Shown: positions 9,199 to 18,233, counted from the first letter of the stretch. The stretch is 64,000 nt of DNA from Brachyspira pilosicoli P43/6/78 (GCF_000325665.1 NC_019908.1:1302001-1366000); one strand, 5' to 3'. A program made the numbers and translations. The notes: a model not told the origin generated them from the letters alone.

Positions 9199-11406
9199 AT
9201 GTCAGAAGCTCTACAAAAATTAGAAAATATATTTTCAGAAGAAACTTTTACAAGAAAACCTTTATTAAATTATACTGTAAAATATTTTGCAGATCTATCT
9301 ACAATTATTAATGATATTAATAGTAATGAAGATATTAAGTCTGCTTTAGATACTGCTAATTTACAATTGCAAAAAAATAATAATCATATATCAGCATTAT
9401 ATGCAAGCGGATTTTTAAATCTTAAGCTTCAAAACTATACTGATAATACATTAGATAAACTTATTGGTATATTTAAAAATGCTAAAAAATGGAATATAGT
9501 AGAATATATTGCACAAAAAATATTAGATGAATATTATGAATGCGATTATGCTTTAAGATATTTAGCTAGCTATTATCAAATATCAAATAAAGAAGCTGAA
9601 GCTCTAGAAATTTTAGAGAGATTAATAAAATTTGATGTATCAAACCCTGAATTACCTGAAAAAATAGCTCATACAAAAGAGTTGGCAGGAGATATTACTA
9701 GTGCTGTACACTATTATAAAATTGCATTTGAAAGAAATTTAATCAGAAAAAGAACTAATGCTGAAAGCAATATTAAAAAAGTACTTGAATATGAACCTGA
9801 TAATTACAACTATTTATTAAAACATGAAAATGCTTTAAAAGAATTAGTTGATGCTAATATTATGATAGATGTATGGAAGATAATATTCTTCTACTATTTT
9901 GAAAATAATAGATTTAATGATGCTTTAAAAACTATCAAAAATTTATTAAACTATGAACAAGCTATAGTAGCACAAAATAATAAAAAGGCTAAATTCTTTA
10001 GACATAGATTAGTAGATGTTTATGCAAAATTATATCCTAATCATACCCTTTTTGAAAAGATAGAAGAAATATCAACTATTACTAATGTAAATAAACAGCC
10101 AAAAACTTGTATAGAAACATTTGAAAAGTATATACAATATGATGTAAACAAATATGTTATGCATAGAAATTTTGGCGTTGGTAAAATTAAATATATAGAC
10201 ATAAATGAATTAAAAATAAAATTTGTATCTCAGGAAGAAGAGAGAAAAATGACATTTGATATGGCTATACAATCTCTTACAACACTTCCAGAAGATGATA
10301 TAAATGTATATAAAGCTTATAAACTAAATGAGCTTAAAAAAATGGCAGAAGAAAATCCTACAGAACTTCTTACTATAATATTAAAATACAAAAAAACTAT
10401 CAACACTAAAGATTTAAAACAAGAATTAACTGCCGCTCCTCATATAGTAATAGCAGATTCTTCTTATAACAAATGGCTTGAAAATGCTAAGAAATCTGTA
10501 AGAGCTTCTACTACAGTGAAATTTGATAAAAACACTTTCCTTTATAATGAAGAAGCAGAAACTTATGATGCTGAGAGTTTATCTAAATTTAATAAGACAG
10601 ATAATTTCCTTGAAAGATATCAAATCTATATGGAATATCTCACTTATACTCCAAATTTAAACTCTGATGAAGCAAAAGAAATGTATAATTATTTTGTTGA
10701 TACAGCAAAAGATAAAAAAGCTCCTAGCGACAATAGAATAATAAGCACAATATATCTAAAAACACAAAATGATACTAACAAAGATATACCTATGCTTTCT
10801 GAGCTTATAAAAGAAGTTGATAACTATACTCATATATATGAAATATTACCATCTTCAAACTACAGAGATAAATTTGTAAAAGCTATACAAGAAGGAAAAC
10901 CAGATGAATATTATAATATTATATTAAAAATATTGTATTCACCTCAGGTAAAAAACCATTATTTAATAGTAAACAAATTATTTGCTGATGGTAAAGTTGA
11001 TATGCTTGCTAAAACTATAGATGATATATTCTTACATTATAAAGAATATCCAGAATCTTTTGTTTATTTTGCTCAAAAGATACTTGACGGTGAGTATTAT
11101 GATGAAATAGAGGGAGATATAAAAATTAATAAAAACTCTCTAATGATAGGTTTATTAAGTATAATACCTAATTTATCAAAAATGCTAGATAATAAAGAAA
11201 CATCTCCTCAGGGAAGAAAGTTAATAAAAATAGTATATGATTTAGTATTTGATAAGGCTTATTTACTTAAGTTTATAGAAACAGAAAATGAGGAAGATGT
11301 AAAAATAGTATTTAGTGAATTCCAAAAGTTAGTTAATTTGGAACAGCATTACAAAACTGATATAATAACAGCTGTATTAAAAAGATTCCCAAATTGGAAA
11401 ATATAA
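9199..11406 (+). CDS. Large helical-repeat protein resembling the N-terminal extension of spirochaetal GreA
   Basis: 735 residues, soluble. An N-terminal block (MSEALQKLENIFSEETFTRKPLLNYTVKYF) and TPR-like helices run to about residue 300. A small beta-rich segment follows (YVMHRNFGVGKIKYIDINELKIKF, about 315-345), resembling the RNA-polymerase-interacting domain of CarD and Mfd. More helices follow to the C-terminus. From memory, long spirochaetal GreA proteins have such an extension ahead of a C-terminal GreA; here no GreA domain follows and the protein ends normally. A role in transcription is therefore only an inference. It is paired with the TPR gene 4 nt upstream and closed by a strong terminator. 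Confidence 0.7.
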   Translation: MSEALQKLENIFSEETFTRKPLLNYTVKYFADLSTIINDINSNEDIKSALDTANLQLQKNNNHISALYASGFLNLKLQNYTDNTLDKLIGIFKNAKKWNIVEYIAQKILDEYYECDYALRYLASYYQISNKEAEALEILERLIKFDVSNPELPEKIAHTKELAGDITSAVHYYKIAFERNLIRKRTNAESNIKKVLEYEPDNYNYLLKHENALKELVDANIMIDVWKIIFFYYFENNRFNDALKTIKNLLNYEQAIVAQNNKKAKFFRHRLVDVYAKLYPNHTLFEKIEEISTITNVNKQPKTCIETFEKYIQYDVNKYVMHRNFGVGKIKYIDINELKIKFVSQEEERKMTFDMAIQSLTTLPEDDINVYKAYKLNELKKMAEENPTELLTIILKYKKTINTKDLKQELTAAPHIVIADSSYNKWLENAKKSVRASTTVKFDKNTFLYNEEAETYDAESLSKFNKTDNFLERYQIYMEYLTYTPNLNSDEAKEMYNYFVDTAKDKKAPSDNRIISTIYLKTQNDTNKDIPMLSELIKEVDNYTHIYEILPSSNYRDKFVKAIQEGKPDEYYNIILKILYSPQVKNHYLIVNKLFADGKVDMLAKTIDDIFLHYKEYPESFVYFAQKILDGEYYDEIEGDIKINKNSLMIGLLSIIPNLSKMLDNKETSPQGRKLIKIVYDLVFDKAYLLKFIETENEEDVKIVFSEFQKLVNLEQHYKTDIITAVLKRFPNWKI

Positions 11407-11431
11407 TTAAATAAATATTTTTATTAATAAA

Positions 11432-11463
11432 AAAGAGTGCAAGTAGTAAATCTTGCACTCTTT
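11432..11463 (+). terminator. Rho-independent terminator
   Basis: A perfect 12-bp stem (AAAGAGTGCAAG with CTTGCACTCTTT) around an 8-nt loop, followed by a T-rich tail. It closes the unit ending at 11406. Confidence 0.9.
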
Positions 11464-11516
11464 ATTTTTTATATACCAAGATTTTGTAGGTTTGTAATTT
11501 TTTTATGTTTTTATTA

Positions 11517-11610
11517 TTTGCAGGGCTTTGCCCCGCACCCCACTTCTTTTGCGACCTAAGGAAGTGCCCTTGCGGCGTGACACAAAGAAGCAAAAAGGCT
11601 GCATTTTTTT
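11517..11610. repeat. GC-rich intergenic repeat, module 2, copy A
   Basis: It begins TTTGCAGGGCTTTGCCCC and continues with a CACTTCTTTTGCGACC block. It ends with CAAAGAAGCAAAAAGGCTGCATTTT, whose CAAAGAAG and CTGCA are inverted copies of the left end (CTTCTTTTG, TGCAG), so the whole can fold. Near copies lie at 15676 and, in part, at 44767. It stands out sharply from the AT-rich surroundings. Confidence 0.8.
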
Positions 11611-11649
11611 AGCTTAAAATGTTGGTATTACAATATAGCATATACATAT

Positions 11650-11770
11650 TCAAAACATATAAAGGTATAGTACTTGCACTTTTTGGTTCTTTTGACGAAG
11701 TCCGCACCGCGACTGAAAGGAGTGCCTGTGGGTGCGAGCGACAGGAAAAAGAACAAAAAAATTGAATAAA
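11650..11770. repeat. GC-rich intergenic repeat, module 1, copy A
   Basis: It carries the shared series AACATATAAAG, TTGCACTTTTTGG, GACGAAGTCCGCACCGCGA, GGAAAAAG and TTGAATAAA. Related copies start near 15551, 15868 and 44577. It lies between two convergent genes. The 11407-11806 gap holds only this, module 2 and the terminator. Confidence 0.78.
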
Positions 11771-11806
11771 AAAATTCTATTACAAAATATACTTATTTAT
11801 CTATAA

Positions 11807-12553
11807 CTAATCTCTTTTAAAATACGGAGATAAATCTATATATTCATCATCTAGCCAAGAAGAAGCTACACATTCATATTTATTTTTACTTAATTTATAA
11901 ATTTGATACTCTATCTTTTCAGCCCTTCCTACAACTCTCTCTTTATACTCTACCAACATCTCACTTATTCCATCATCATCAATATCTTTAAAAGCAAATT
12001 TCATCTCATTTACAACACCACTCTTCATGGAATTAATCTCTCTATAATAAGATACATCAGCAACCAAACTAATTTTATTTTCTTCAACTCTAAATATATA
12101 AAGATAAATATCCCTATCTTCTCCGCTGTCATTGAGTATATAATATTTTATAATACCAACCTCATTTTTCTTATCATAAAAACTCTCTAAATCTATAGCA
12201 GCATTTTTTCCAATTCTAGAAGATTGATAAGAAAACTTTTCATCTAAATTGCTTCCATAAACAGATATCTTCTCTCCTTCAATAGAACTAATCAAAGCTA
12301 TAAACTCATTTCCCTTTGAAGAGTCCAAAACATCTGCTATCACTATAGAATATACTTTATATCCATCTCTTTCTAATTTTGTTTTTAAACTATCTGCCTG
12401 AGAATATTCATTATTATCTACAACGCTATCACTATTATAATAAACAATATCCCCAGAGCCTTGCAAATTAAATAATGCATTAATATCATCATTAATAGCA
12501 TATAAACTCATAAAGCTAAAAATAAAGAAACAAAAAATAAAGAATTTTTTCAT
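11807..12553 (-). CDS. Secreted protein with a VCBS/FG-GAP-like calcium-type motif
   Basis: 248 residues with a signal peptide (MKKFFIFCFFIFSFMSLYA). The only recognisable segment is near residue 195, AFKDIDDDGISEMLVEY, an Asp-rich loop like those of FG-GAP/VCBS repeats, which often bind calcium in secreted proteins. The rest is beta-rich and unfamiliar. It follows the gene at 12574 after 20 nt in the same direction. Function unknown. Confidence 0.7.
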   Translation of the reverse strand: MKKFFIFCFFIFSFMSLYAINDDINALFNLQGSGDIVYYNSDSVVDNNEYSQADSLKTKLERDGYKVYSIVIADVLDSSKGNEFIALISSIEGEKISVYGSNLDEKFSYQSSRIGKNAAIDLESFYDKKNEVGIIKYYILNDSGEDRDIYLYIFRVEENKISLVADVSYYREINSMKSGVVNEMKFAFKDIDDDGISEMLVEYKERVVGRAEKIEYQIYKLSKNKYECVASSWLDDEYIDLSPYFKRD

Positions 12554-12573
12554 AATAAAATATCCAATAATAC

Positions 12574-13236
12574 TTATTTGGAAGACACTTTTATATCAAC
12601 AAACTGTATTTGAGAGTTTACTTTACCGTCAGAACTTTTGTATTTAATAATTTCAGGAACAGTATAATTATCAATATTTGTGTATGATATATCAACATCA
12701 TAAATTTTTGATTTTTTATTATAATAATCAGCACTTTCCACCAAAAGACTATTTTTATTTATTGTGTAGTTTATACTATAGTCCTTGTTTTCACCAACAG
12801 CTCTTAATACAACTTCATATTTATCATTATCTTCTTTTAAAGAATCAACAGTAAACTTCTTTGAAAGTGAACTATAACTCTCAGATACAATAGCATAAAA
12901 TCCAACAGTCTCCAAAGGCTCTTCAAACACAGAAAACATCTTAGCATAAAAACTATCAACATTTTCAAGCACAATGTTTGGTTTAGAGTTTTGTACGAGA
13001 GTGAACTTTAATCTGATTTTGTCTTTTGAAGATAGATAATTTTTTGCAGGTATAGTTGATATTTGAGCTTCTACTATTTTGCCTTCTATATATGCATCGA
13101 AACGTTTTGGATATATAGTTGTATAATTATCTTTTATTTTGTTATAAAGCTCTTCAAAAGAAATATCTTGAGAATGAAGTAAATTAAAAAAAGATAATAA
13201 AAAAAGTAAAGTTATAAAAGTAAAGTATTTTCTCAT
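12574..13236 (-). CDS. Secreted protein with a LolA/LolB-like look
   Basis: 220 residues with a signal peptide (MRKYFTFITLLFLLSFFNLLHSQ). The mature part alternates short strands (FDAYIEGKIVEAQI, KIRLKFTLVQNSKPNIVLENV, YSINYTINKNSLLVESADYY, DVDISYTNIDNYTVPEIIKY) in the manner of LolA-type lipoprotein-sorting folds. The resemblance is only by pattern. It is first in a two-gene unit with the FG-GAP-like protein downstream. Confidence 0.65.
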   Translation of the reverse strand: MRKYFTFITLLFLLSFFNLLHSQDISFEELYNKIKDNYTTIYPKRFDAYIEGKIVEAQISTIPAKNYLSSKDKIRLKFTLVQNSKPNIVLENVDSFYAKMFSVFEEPLETVGFYAIVSESYSSLSKKFTVDSLKEDNDKYEVVLRAVGENKDYSINYTINKNSLLVESADYYNKKSKIYDVDISYTNIDNYTVPEIIKYKSSDGKVNSQIQFVDIKVSSK

Positions 13237-13308
13237 AGTTTTTTTAATTGTCTTCCTTAAAAGTTATTATCGTAATATATATAATTTGCTTAAACAAAAA
13301 TAATTATG

Positions 13309-14127
13309 TTAATTTATATGTTTGCTAGTATCAATAGGAAGCTCTAAAACTCTTGAAGCATTGATTAAAGCATTCTCCATAATATCAGAAACGCTCTCTC
13401 CCCTAGCCTCTGCCAAAACTTCTGCGGTATATGGTATAAAGCTAGGTTCATTAGCTCTTCCTCTCATCTTCTGAGGTGTTAAATATGGAGAATCAGTCTC
13501 TATTGTAAACATATCTTTAGGAACATATTTAGCCGCTTCTCTTAAAAAATCATTCTTTAAATATGTACAAGAACCAGAAAAAGAAAGTATATATCCCAAA
13601 TCTAAAGCATTTTTAGCATCTTCCACATTTCCGCTGAAACAATGAAATATTCCTCTTTTTGGTATATCTGCTTCTTTAAGTATGCTAAAAGTATCTTTAA
13701 ATGCATCTCTGCTGTGAATGAGTATTGGAAGATCAACATTTTTTGCAGCATTGCATAAAGCACTGAAAAATTTCTTCTGCTCCTCTTTGTTGGAATCATC
13801 ATGATAATAATCTAATCCTATTTCTCCAACAGCATAAATAAGTTTTTTCCTGTTTTCTAAAGTTTTTTTGTTTATAGTTTTTATTTTTAATTCAAAAGCC
13901 TTAATAGTATGTTCATCATTTTCATTGGCATAGTCTGGATAATAACCCATACTAAAAAATACGCCTTCAGCATCTGATAATATATATAAACGCTCATCTA
14001 TATCGCTAGGGTGAACACCTATATCCACAAAATAATATATTCCAGCCTTGTTTGCTCTCTCCAAAACCTCTTTCAAATCTTTAGCCTTCTTAGATATATA
14101 AGTAAGATGGCAATGACTATCTATCAT
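13309..14127 (-). CDS. tatD: TatD-family metal-dependent hydrolase/DNase
   Basis: 272 residues, normal length. The metal-binding motifs are in order: DSHCHLTY at the start, GEIGLDYYHD (about 108), PILIHSRDAF (about 135), IFHCFSG (about 160) and ETDSPYLTP (about 213). TatD enzymes are cytoplasmic TIM-barrel hydrolases with 3'-to-5' exonuclease activity on single-stranded DNA and RNA. It lies 19 nt after the HIT-protein gene on the same strand. Confidence 0.93.
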   Translation of the reverse strand: MIDSHCHLTYISKKAKDLKEVLERANKAGIYYFVDIGVHPSDIDERLYILSDAEGVFFSMGYYPDYANENDEHTIKAFELKIKTINKKTLENRKKLIYAVGEIGLDYYHDDSNKEEQKKFFSALCNAAKNVDLPILIHSRDAFKDTFSILKEADIPKRGIFHCFSGNVEDAKNALDLGYILSFSGSCTYLKNDFLREAAKYVPKDMFTIETDSPYLTPQKMRGRANEPSFIPYTAEVLAEARGESVSDIMENALINASRVLELPIDTSKHIN

Positions 14128-14146
14128 AATAACTCCTAATTAATTT

Positions 14147-14476
14147 TTAAAAATTGTCTTTTAAATTAGCACCAGATAAAACATGAAAATGCAAATGAAA
14201 TACGCTCTGACCAGCATTCTCTCCGCAATTATTAACTATTCTAAAAGATTCTAAATTATTCTCTTTAGCAACCTCTTTAATAGTATCTAACACTTTTCCC
14301 ATCAAATCATTATCTATCTCTGTTATATCTTTTAAATGCTTCTTTGGTACAACAAGCAAATGAACATCAGATTTAGGATTTAAATCTTTAAATACAACAC
14401 AATATTCATTTTCTTTTATAAACTTTGAAGGTATTTCACCTTTAATAATCTTACAAAATATACAATCATTACTCAT
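14147..14476 (-). CDS. HIT-family nucleotide hydrolase (HinT-like)
   Basis: 109 residues. The N-terminus CIFCKIIKGEIPS and the histidine triad HLHFHV are those of the HinT branch. These dimeric enzymes hydrolyse nucleoside phosphoramidates and aminoacyl-adenylates. The DVHLLVVPKKHLKD strand is also typical. It is coupled to tatD downstream. Confidence 0.93.
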   Translation of the reverse strand: MSNDCIFCKIIKGEIPSKFIKENEYCVVFKDLNPKSDVHLLVVPKKHLKDITEIDNDLMGKVLDTIKEVAKENNLESFRIVNNCGENAGQSVFHLHFHVLSGANLKDNF

Positions 14477-14539
14477 AGTATAAAACTCCTATATTTATTA
14501 ATAAGATAGAAAATTATTAATAATTATTACTAATTAGTA

Positions 14540-14568
14540 TTGAAAATTAATTTAATAATATATATAAT
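14540..14568 (+). promoter_or_regulatory. Promoter for the ZIP transporter
   Basis: TTGAAA (14540-14545), 17 nt, TATAAT (14563-14568). The spacer contains AAATTAATTT, a perfect 10-bp palindrome that could be a repressor site. Confidence 0.6.
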
Positions 14569-14607
14569 TATAAAATAAAAACAAAAAAAATAAAAAGGCG
14601 GTAATTA

Positions 14608-15414
14608 ATGATAGAGAATGCATCACCAGTTGTTTTAGCACTATTTGGAGGTGGAATTACATTTGCTTTTACAGCACTTGGAGCAGGATTAGTATTTTTC
14701 TTTGTATCTGAAATAAAACCTAAACTGCTTGCTACTATGTATGGTTTTGCAGGTGGGGTAATGACTGCTGCTAGTTTTTGGTCTTTGCTTGCACCTTCTA
14801 TAGAACTATCAGAAAATACTAATTTACCAAATTGGCTTATACCTGTTGGCGGTTTTTTATTTGGTGCATTTTTTATATGGGTATTAGATAAATCGTTACC
14901 GCATATGCATATAGTTAATGGTCATGAAGAAACTGAAGGCGCTAAAGTAAAGCTATCAAAAAGTATACTATTATTTTTAGCAATTACATTACACAATATA
15001 CCAGAAGGTTTGGCAGTTGGTGTAACATTTGGAGCTTTTTCTATAGGAGATAGCGGGGTTAGTTTTAATGCTGCTTTAGCTTTAGCACTTGGTATAGGTC
15101 TTCAAAACTTCCCAGAAGGTGCTGCTGTTTCATTACCTCTTAAAAGTACAGGTGTTTCAAAATCAAAATCTTTTTTACTTGGAGCAATATCTGGAATAGT
15201 AGAGCCTATTGCTGCTGTGATAGGTGCAATTGCTGTTACTAAACTTACATTAATACTTCCTATAGCATTATCATTTTCTGCAGGTGCTATGATATATGTT
15301 GTTATAGAAGAATTGGTTCCAGAAGCTGTTGCAGAAGAGCATAATCACTTTGGAGTATTTGGCTTTATATTTGGTTTTGCTATAATGATGGTTTTAGATG
15401 TTGCTTTAGGATAA
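14608..15414 (+). CDS. ZIP-family divalent metal transporter
   Basis: 268 residues with about eight membrane spans. The two metal-path motifs are present: HNIPEGLAVGV in the fourth span and QNFPEGAAVSLPL in the fifth, the second with Gln in place of the usual His. A short His-containing loop (PHMHIVNGHEE) precedes them. ZIP proteins import zinc, and some iron or manganese, into the cytoplasm. An AAGGCGG ribosome site precedes the ATG. It is divergent from the HIT/tatD unit. Confidence 0.9.
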   Translation: MIENASPVVLALFGGGITFAFTALGAGLVFFFVSEIKPKLLATMYGFAGGVMTAASFWSLLAPSIELSENTNLPNWLIPVGGFLFGAFFIWVLDKSLPHMHIVNGHEETEGAKVKLSKSILLFLAITLHNIPEGLAVGVTFGAFSIGDSGVSFNAALALALGIGLQNFPEGAAVSLPLKSTGVSKSKSFLLGAISGIVEPIAAVIGAIAVTKLTLILPIALSFSAGAMIYVVIEELVPEAVAEEHNHFGVFGFIFGFAIMMVLDVALG

Positions 15415-15550
15415 ATACTGAAGTTTTTTAAATTTATCAAAATTTAGTTTTTATATTTTGTTATTATAAAGGAAAATAATATATTTCGTATATGATTCTT
15501 TAATGATTACATTTTACCAAAACACATATGCTATATTATATTTTATAAAT

Positions 15551-15650
15551 ATTCCAAACATATAAAGTTAAAACTATTGCATTTTCGAGAAGCGTACCCA
15601 AATGGTAAAAACTTTGACGAAGCCCACACCGTGAAAGTAAGAAAAAGAAC
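15551..15650. repeat. GC-rich intergenic repeat, module 1, copy B
   Basis: Shares AACATATAAAGTT, TTGCATTTTCG, GCGTACCC, GGTAAAAACTTTGACGAAG and the closing GAAAAAG with the copy at 44577. Confidence 0.75.
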
Positions 15651-15675
15651 AATAAAATTTTTATTTTTTTTATTA

Positions 15676-15810
15676 TTTGCAGGGCTTTGCCCCCTGCAAA
15701 GCGTGCCCTTAGGGTAGCACACCACTTTTTTTGCGACCAAAGGGAGTCCTTCAGGGCGACCGAAGGAAGTGCCGGAGGCGTGACCCAAAGAAGCAAAAAG
15801 ACTGCATTTT
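15676..15810. repeat. GC-rich intergenic repeat, module 2, copy B (longer form)
   Basis: Starts TTTGCAGGGCTTTGCCCC like copy A, has an extra GC-rich insert, and ends CCAAAGAAGCAAAAAGACTGCATTTT like copy A. The ends are complementary to one another. Confidence 0.8.
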
Positions 15811-15867
15811 ATGAAATATATCTTTTATGTACAGATAAAAATATAAACATTATTTTAGATTTATATA

Positions 15868-15999
15868 TTCCAAAAATATAAAGTTAAAACACTCGCACTT
15901 TTTGGTTTTTTAACGAAGTCTGCAAAGCGACTGAAGGGAGCCTTTCAGGGCAACCGTAAGAAGTACCTTTAGGTATGGATGCGAAGGTTGGAAAAAGTT
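15868..15999. repeat. GC-rich intergenic repeat, module 1, second copy in this gap
   Basis: Shares AATATAAAGTTAAAAC, CGCACTTTTTGG, ACGAAGTCTGCAAAGCGACTGAAGG and GGAAAAAGTT with copy A at 11650. Confidence 0.75.
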
Positions 16000-16032
16000 T
16001 ATAATAAATTTAGAAAAATATAGTTATATATA

Positions 16033-16860
16033 TCACATACTGAAAGATTCACCTAAGTAAATCTTACGTGCCAAAGGATTCGCTATAATCTCTTCTGGGC
16101 TTCCTTGAACTAATATTTTACCATTACCCATTATGTATGCCCTATCTGTAATTCTTAAAGTTTCGCGTACATTGTGGTCGGTTATTAATATGCCAAGTCC
16201 TTTTTCTTTTAATGAAGCTATTATATTTTGTATGTCAATAACTGCTATAGGGTCAACTCCTGCAAATGGTTCGTCCAATAAAATAAATTTAGGGTTTACA
16301 GTTAATGCCCTTGCTATCTCGCATCTTCTTCTCTCACCGCCTGAAAGTGTATATCCTTTTTGTTTCCTTACATGAGTGATATTAAACTCTTCAAGAAGTC
16401 TGTCTGTAATATCCATTCTATCCTTTTGAGTTAAAGCATCATTATATTCAAGTATAGAAAGCAAATTATCCTCAACAGAAAGTTTTCTAAAAATAGAAGC
16501 TTCTTGCGGTAAATAACCTATACCAAGCTGAGCACGCTGATACATATGAAGCTTAGTAATATCTATATCATTTAAATAAACATTTCCATTAGTAGCTGTA
16601 ACAAAACCAACAGTAATATAAAAACTAGTTGTCTTTCCTGCCCCATTAGGTCCTAAAAGCCCAACTACTTCGCCTTGCTTTACACTATAAGAAATATTTT
16701 CTATTATCTTTCTCTTGCCGTAAAATTTTGTTAAATTGACTGCTCTTATTTCTGAAGGATTTTCTTTATCATAATTAAAAAAATTATCTACTGTAAGTCT
16801 ATTTGCAGAGGGTATATCCTTATCTTTCTTTTTAAAAATATTTAAAAACTTATGAAACAT
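16033..16860 (-). CDS. lptB: LptB-type ABC transporter ATPase (lipopolysaccharide export)
   Basis: 275 residues. Walker A GPNGAGKTT, the LptB-type IGYLPQEASIFRKLSVEDN, the signature LSGGERRRCEIARAL and Walker B FILLDEPFAGVDP are all present, with the H-loop in ILITDHNVRETL. LptB powers LptFG in moving lipopolysaccharide or lipooligosaccharide from the inner membrane. About 40 extra residues precede the ATPase domain. No lptFG or lptA gene is adjacent; ferritin is the next gene upstream. Confidence 0.92.
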   Translation of the reverse strand: MFHKFLNIFKKKDKDIPSANRLTVDNFFNYDKENPSEIRAVNLTKFYGKRKIIENISYSVKQGEVVGLLGPNGAGKTTSFYITVGFVTATNGNVYLNDIDITKLHMYQRAQLGIGYLPQEASIFRKLSVEDNLLSILEYNDALTQKDRMDITDRLLEEFNITHVRKQKGYTLSGGERRRCEIARALTVNPKFILLDEPFAGVDPIAVIDIQNIIASLKEKGLGILITDHNVRETLRITDRAYIMGNGKILVQGSPEEIIANPLARKIYLGESFSM

Positions 16861-16889
16861 ATACCCTCACTTTATTATTTTATATTTTA

Positions 16890-17426
16890 TTATTGTTCAT
16901 TAGAAGAAGCAGAATGTTTTTTAGAATCAAAATCTGCCATAATACCGTCAAATGTATAAAGGTCTCTTCCTTCTAATTTTCCATTTCCAAGCATTTTTAT
17001 TTTGCTTAATATTTCATTAAATAATTCCTCTTCTTCTAGCTGCTCTTGTATAAACCAATCTAAAAACCTTACTGTAATATGGTCTTTACTTTCCATAGCT
17101 TTTCCAACTAATTCATTAATACAAGAAGTAACATATTCTTCATGTTTTAATATAGCTTTAAATAAATCTTCTACAGATTTGAATTTACTTTGAGGAGCTT
17201 TCATCTCTGTAATAATAGCCTGTCCGCCAACTTTATTAATAAAATCTCTAAACTTTTCAAAGTGAGTTGTTTCTTCTTTAAAATGACCATATAAGAATTG
17301 GCTGCATCCTTTCAATCCCTCTTTATCGCACCAGCCTGCCATATTAAAATAAAGACTAGCAGAATAAAGCTCTTTATTTAACTGTTCATTTAATAATTTA
17401 ATTATATCTTCTTTTATTATAGACAT
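16890..17426 (-). CDS. ftnA: Bacterial ferritin
   Basis: 178 residues, four-helix ferritin. The ferroxidase residues appear in NEQLNKELYSASLYFN, HFKEETTHFEKFRDF and the EEYVTSCINEL and QEQLEEEEL helices. A GFTDG-type end is replaced by a longer acidic tail. Ferritin stores iron as a 24-mer in the cytoplasm. A TAGGAG site precedes the ATG. The gene is divergent from lexA; the shared region carries TATAA/TTATA inverted arms near 17457-17468 that could bind an iron or peroxide regulator (weak evidence). Confidence 0.93.
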   Translation of the reverse strand: MSIIKEDIIKLLNEQLNKELYSASLYFNMAGWCDKEGLKGCSQFLYGHFKEETTHFEKFRDFINKVGGQAIITEMKAPQSKFKSVEDLFKAILKHEEYVTSCINELVGKAMESKDHITVRFLDWFIQEQLEEEELFNEILSKIKMLGNGKLEGRDLYTFDGIMADFDSKKHSASSNEQ

Positions 17427-17508
17427 ATAATAACTCCTATCATTATATAAATATTGTATAACATTATAACAAATATATCAAGAAAATGTTATTTTTAATT
17501 TATAAATG

Positions 17509-17552
17509 TTGACATCATATTTTTGTATAGTATAATAATAAATATTATACTA
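17509..17552 (+). promoter_or_regulatory. lexA promoter with overlapping palindromic operator
   Basis: TTGACA (17509-17514), 16 nt, TATAAT (17531-17536). A perfect inverted repeat lies over the -10: TAGTATAATA (17528-17537), a 5-nt centre, then TATTATACTA (17543-17552). The position fits an autoregulatory operator. That LexA itself binds it is an inference. Confidence 0.65.
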
Positions 17553-17572
17553 ATATATATGAGGTGTCTAAT

Positions 17573-18200
17573 ATGACAGAATTAACAGATAAGCAAAAGC
17601 ATATATTAAATTTTTTGCAAAAGTTTATGAATGAAAATGGATATCCTCCAACAGTAAAAGAAATAATGGTTCATTTTAATTTTGCCTCTCCAACAGCTGT
17701 AACTACACATTTAACAGCATTAGAAAAAAAAGGTTATGTAAAAAAGACAGGTAAAAGAGCAAGAGGAAGTGTACCTATAAATACAGTAGAAAAAAAAGAT
17801 AATCTTATAAAAATACCTTTACTTACAAATGAAGTTAAAGCTGGTCTTTTAATGGACGTTTCTGATGAGTCTTATGAGGACTTTTTTCCATTACCAGAAT
17901 CTATAGCACAAAATAGAAAACAATTTCCTTATGAAAGTAAAAGGAGATTCTATGATAGATGCTCATATAAAAGAAGGAGATATGGTATTAGTTAATCCTT
18001 CAAATATAGAGCCTCAAAATGGAGACATTGTAGTAGCCAAAATAGATGATAATGGAGATGAAGAGATAACTATTAAAAGATTTTTTAAAGAAAAAGACTG
18101 CATAAAATTGGTTGCTGAAAATAAAGAATATCCTCCTATAATACAAGAAAAAGTTTCTATAGTAGGTAAAGTAGTAGGACTAATAAGATTAAAAATATAA
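17573..18200 (+). pseudogene. lexA: LexA repressor, split by a one-base insertion
   Basis: The first part has the LexA winged helix (LTDKQKHILNFLQKFMNENGYPPTVKEI) and the cleavage site Ala-Gly in NEVKAGLLMD. The second part, in the next frame, has the catalytic Ser in VKGDSMIDA and Lys in IVVAKIDD. Near 17910-17921 two A4 runs stand side by side; removing one A joins the parts into 208 residues. As written, the product would stop after about 140 residues, shortly past the junction, and lack the Ser and Lys. LexA normally represses the SOS genes and cleaves itself when RecA is active. The ATG at 17573 has GAGG 8 nt upstream; a GTG at 17564 overlaps that site and is less likely. Confidence 0.88.
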
Positions 18201-18204
18201 AAAA

Positions 18205-18233
18205 AGAGACCTCTTTAAAAAGAAGCCTCTTAA
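18205..18233. terminator. Hairpin between convergent lexA and mglB-like genes
   Basis: AAGAGACCTCTTT and AAGAAGCCTCTT form a 10-of-12 stem with A-rich and T-rich flanks, so it could work in both directions. Confidence 0.55.

Larger units (their letters stand above)
15415..16032. other. Repeat-rich intergenic stretch
   Basis: This 618-nt gap between convergent genes holds three GC-rich repeat modules, listed separately. Open frames across it of about 60-90 codons have no ribosome sites and lie inside the repeats, so I do not call genes. Confidence 0.7.

Noticed and set aside
15536-15881. Three open frames of 64-86 codons on both strands
   Set aside because: They lie inside the GC-rich repeat modules, have no ribosome sites and carry translated repeat sequence.
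17455-17470. A PerR or Fur box before ferritin
   Set aside because: TATAA/TTATA arms are visible, but the match is short and such pairs are frequent in this AT-rich DNA. I mention it only in the ferritin entry.
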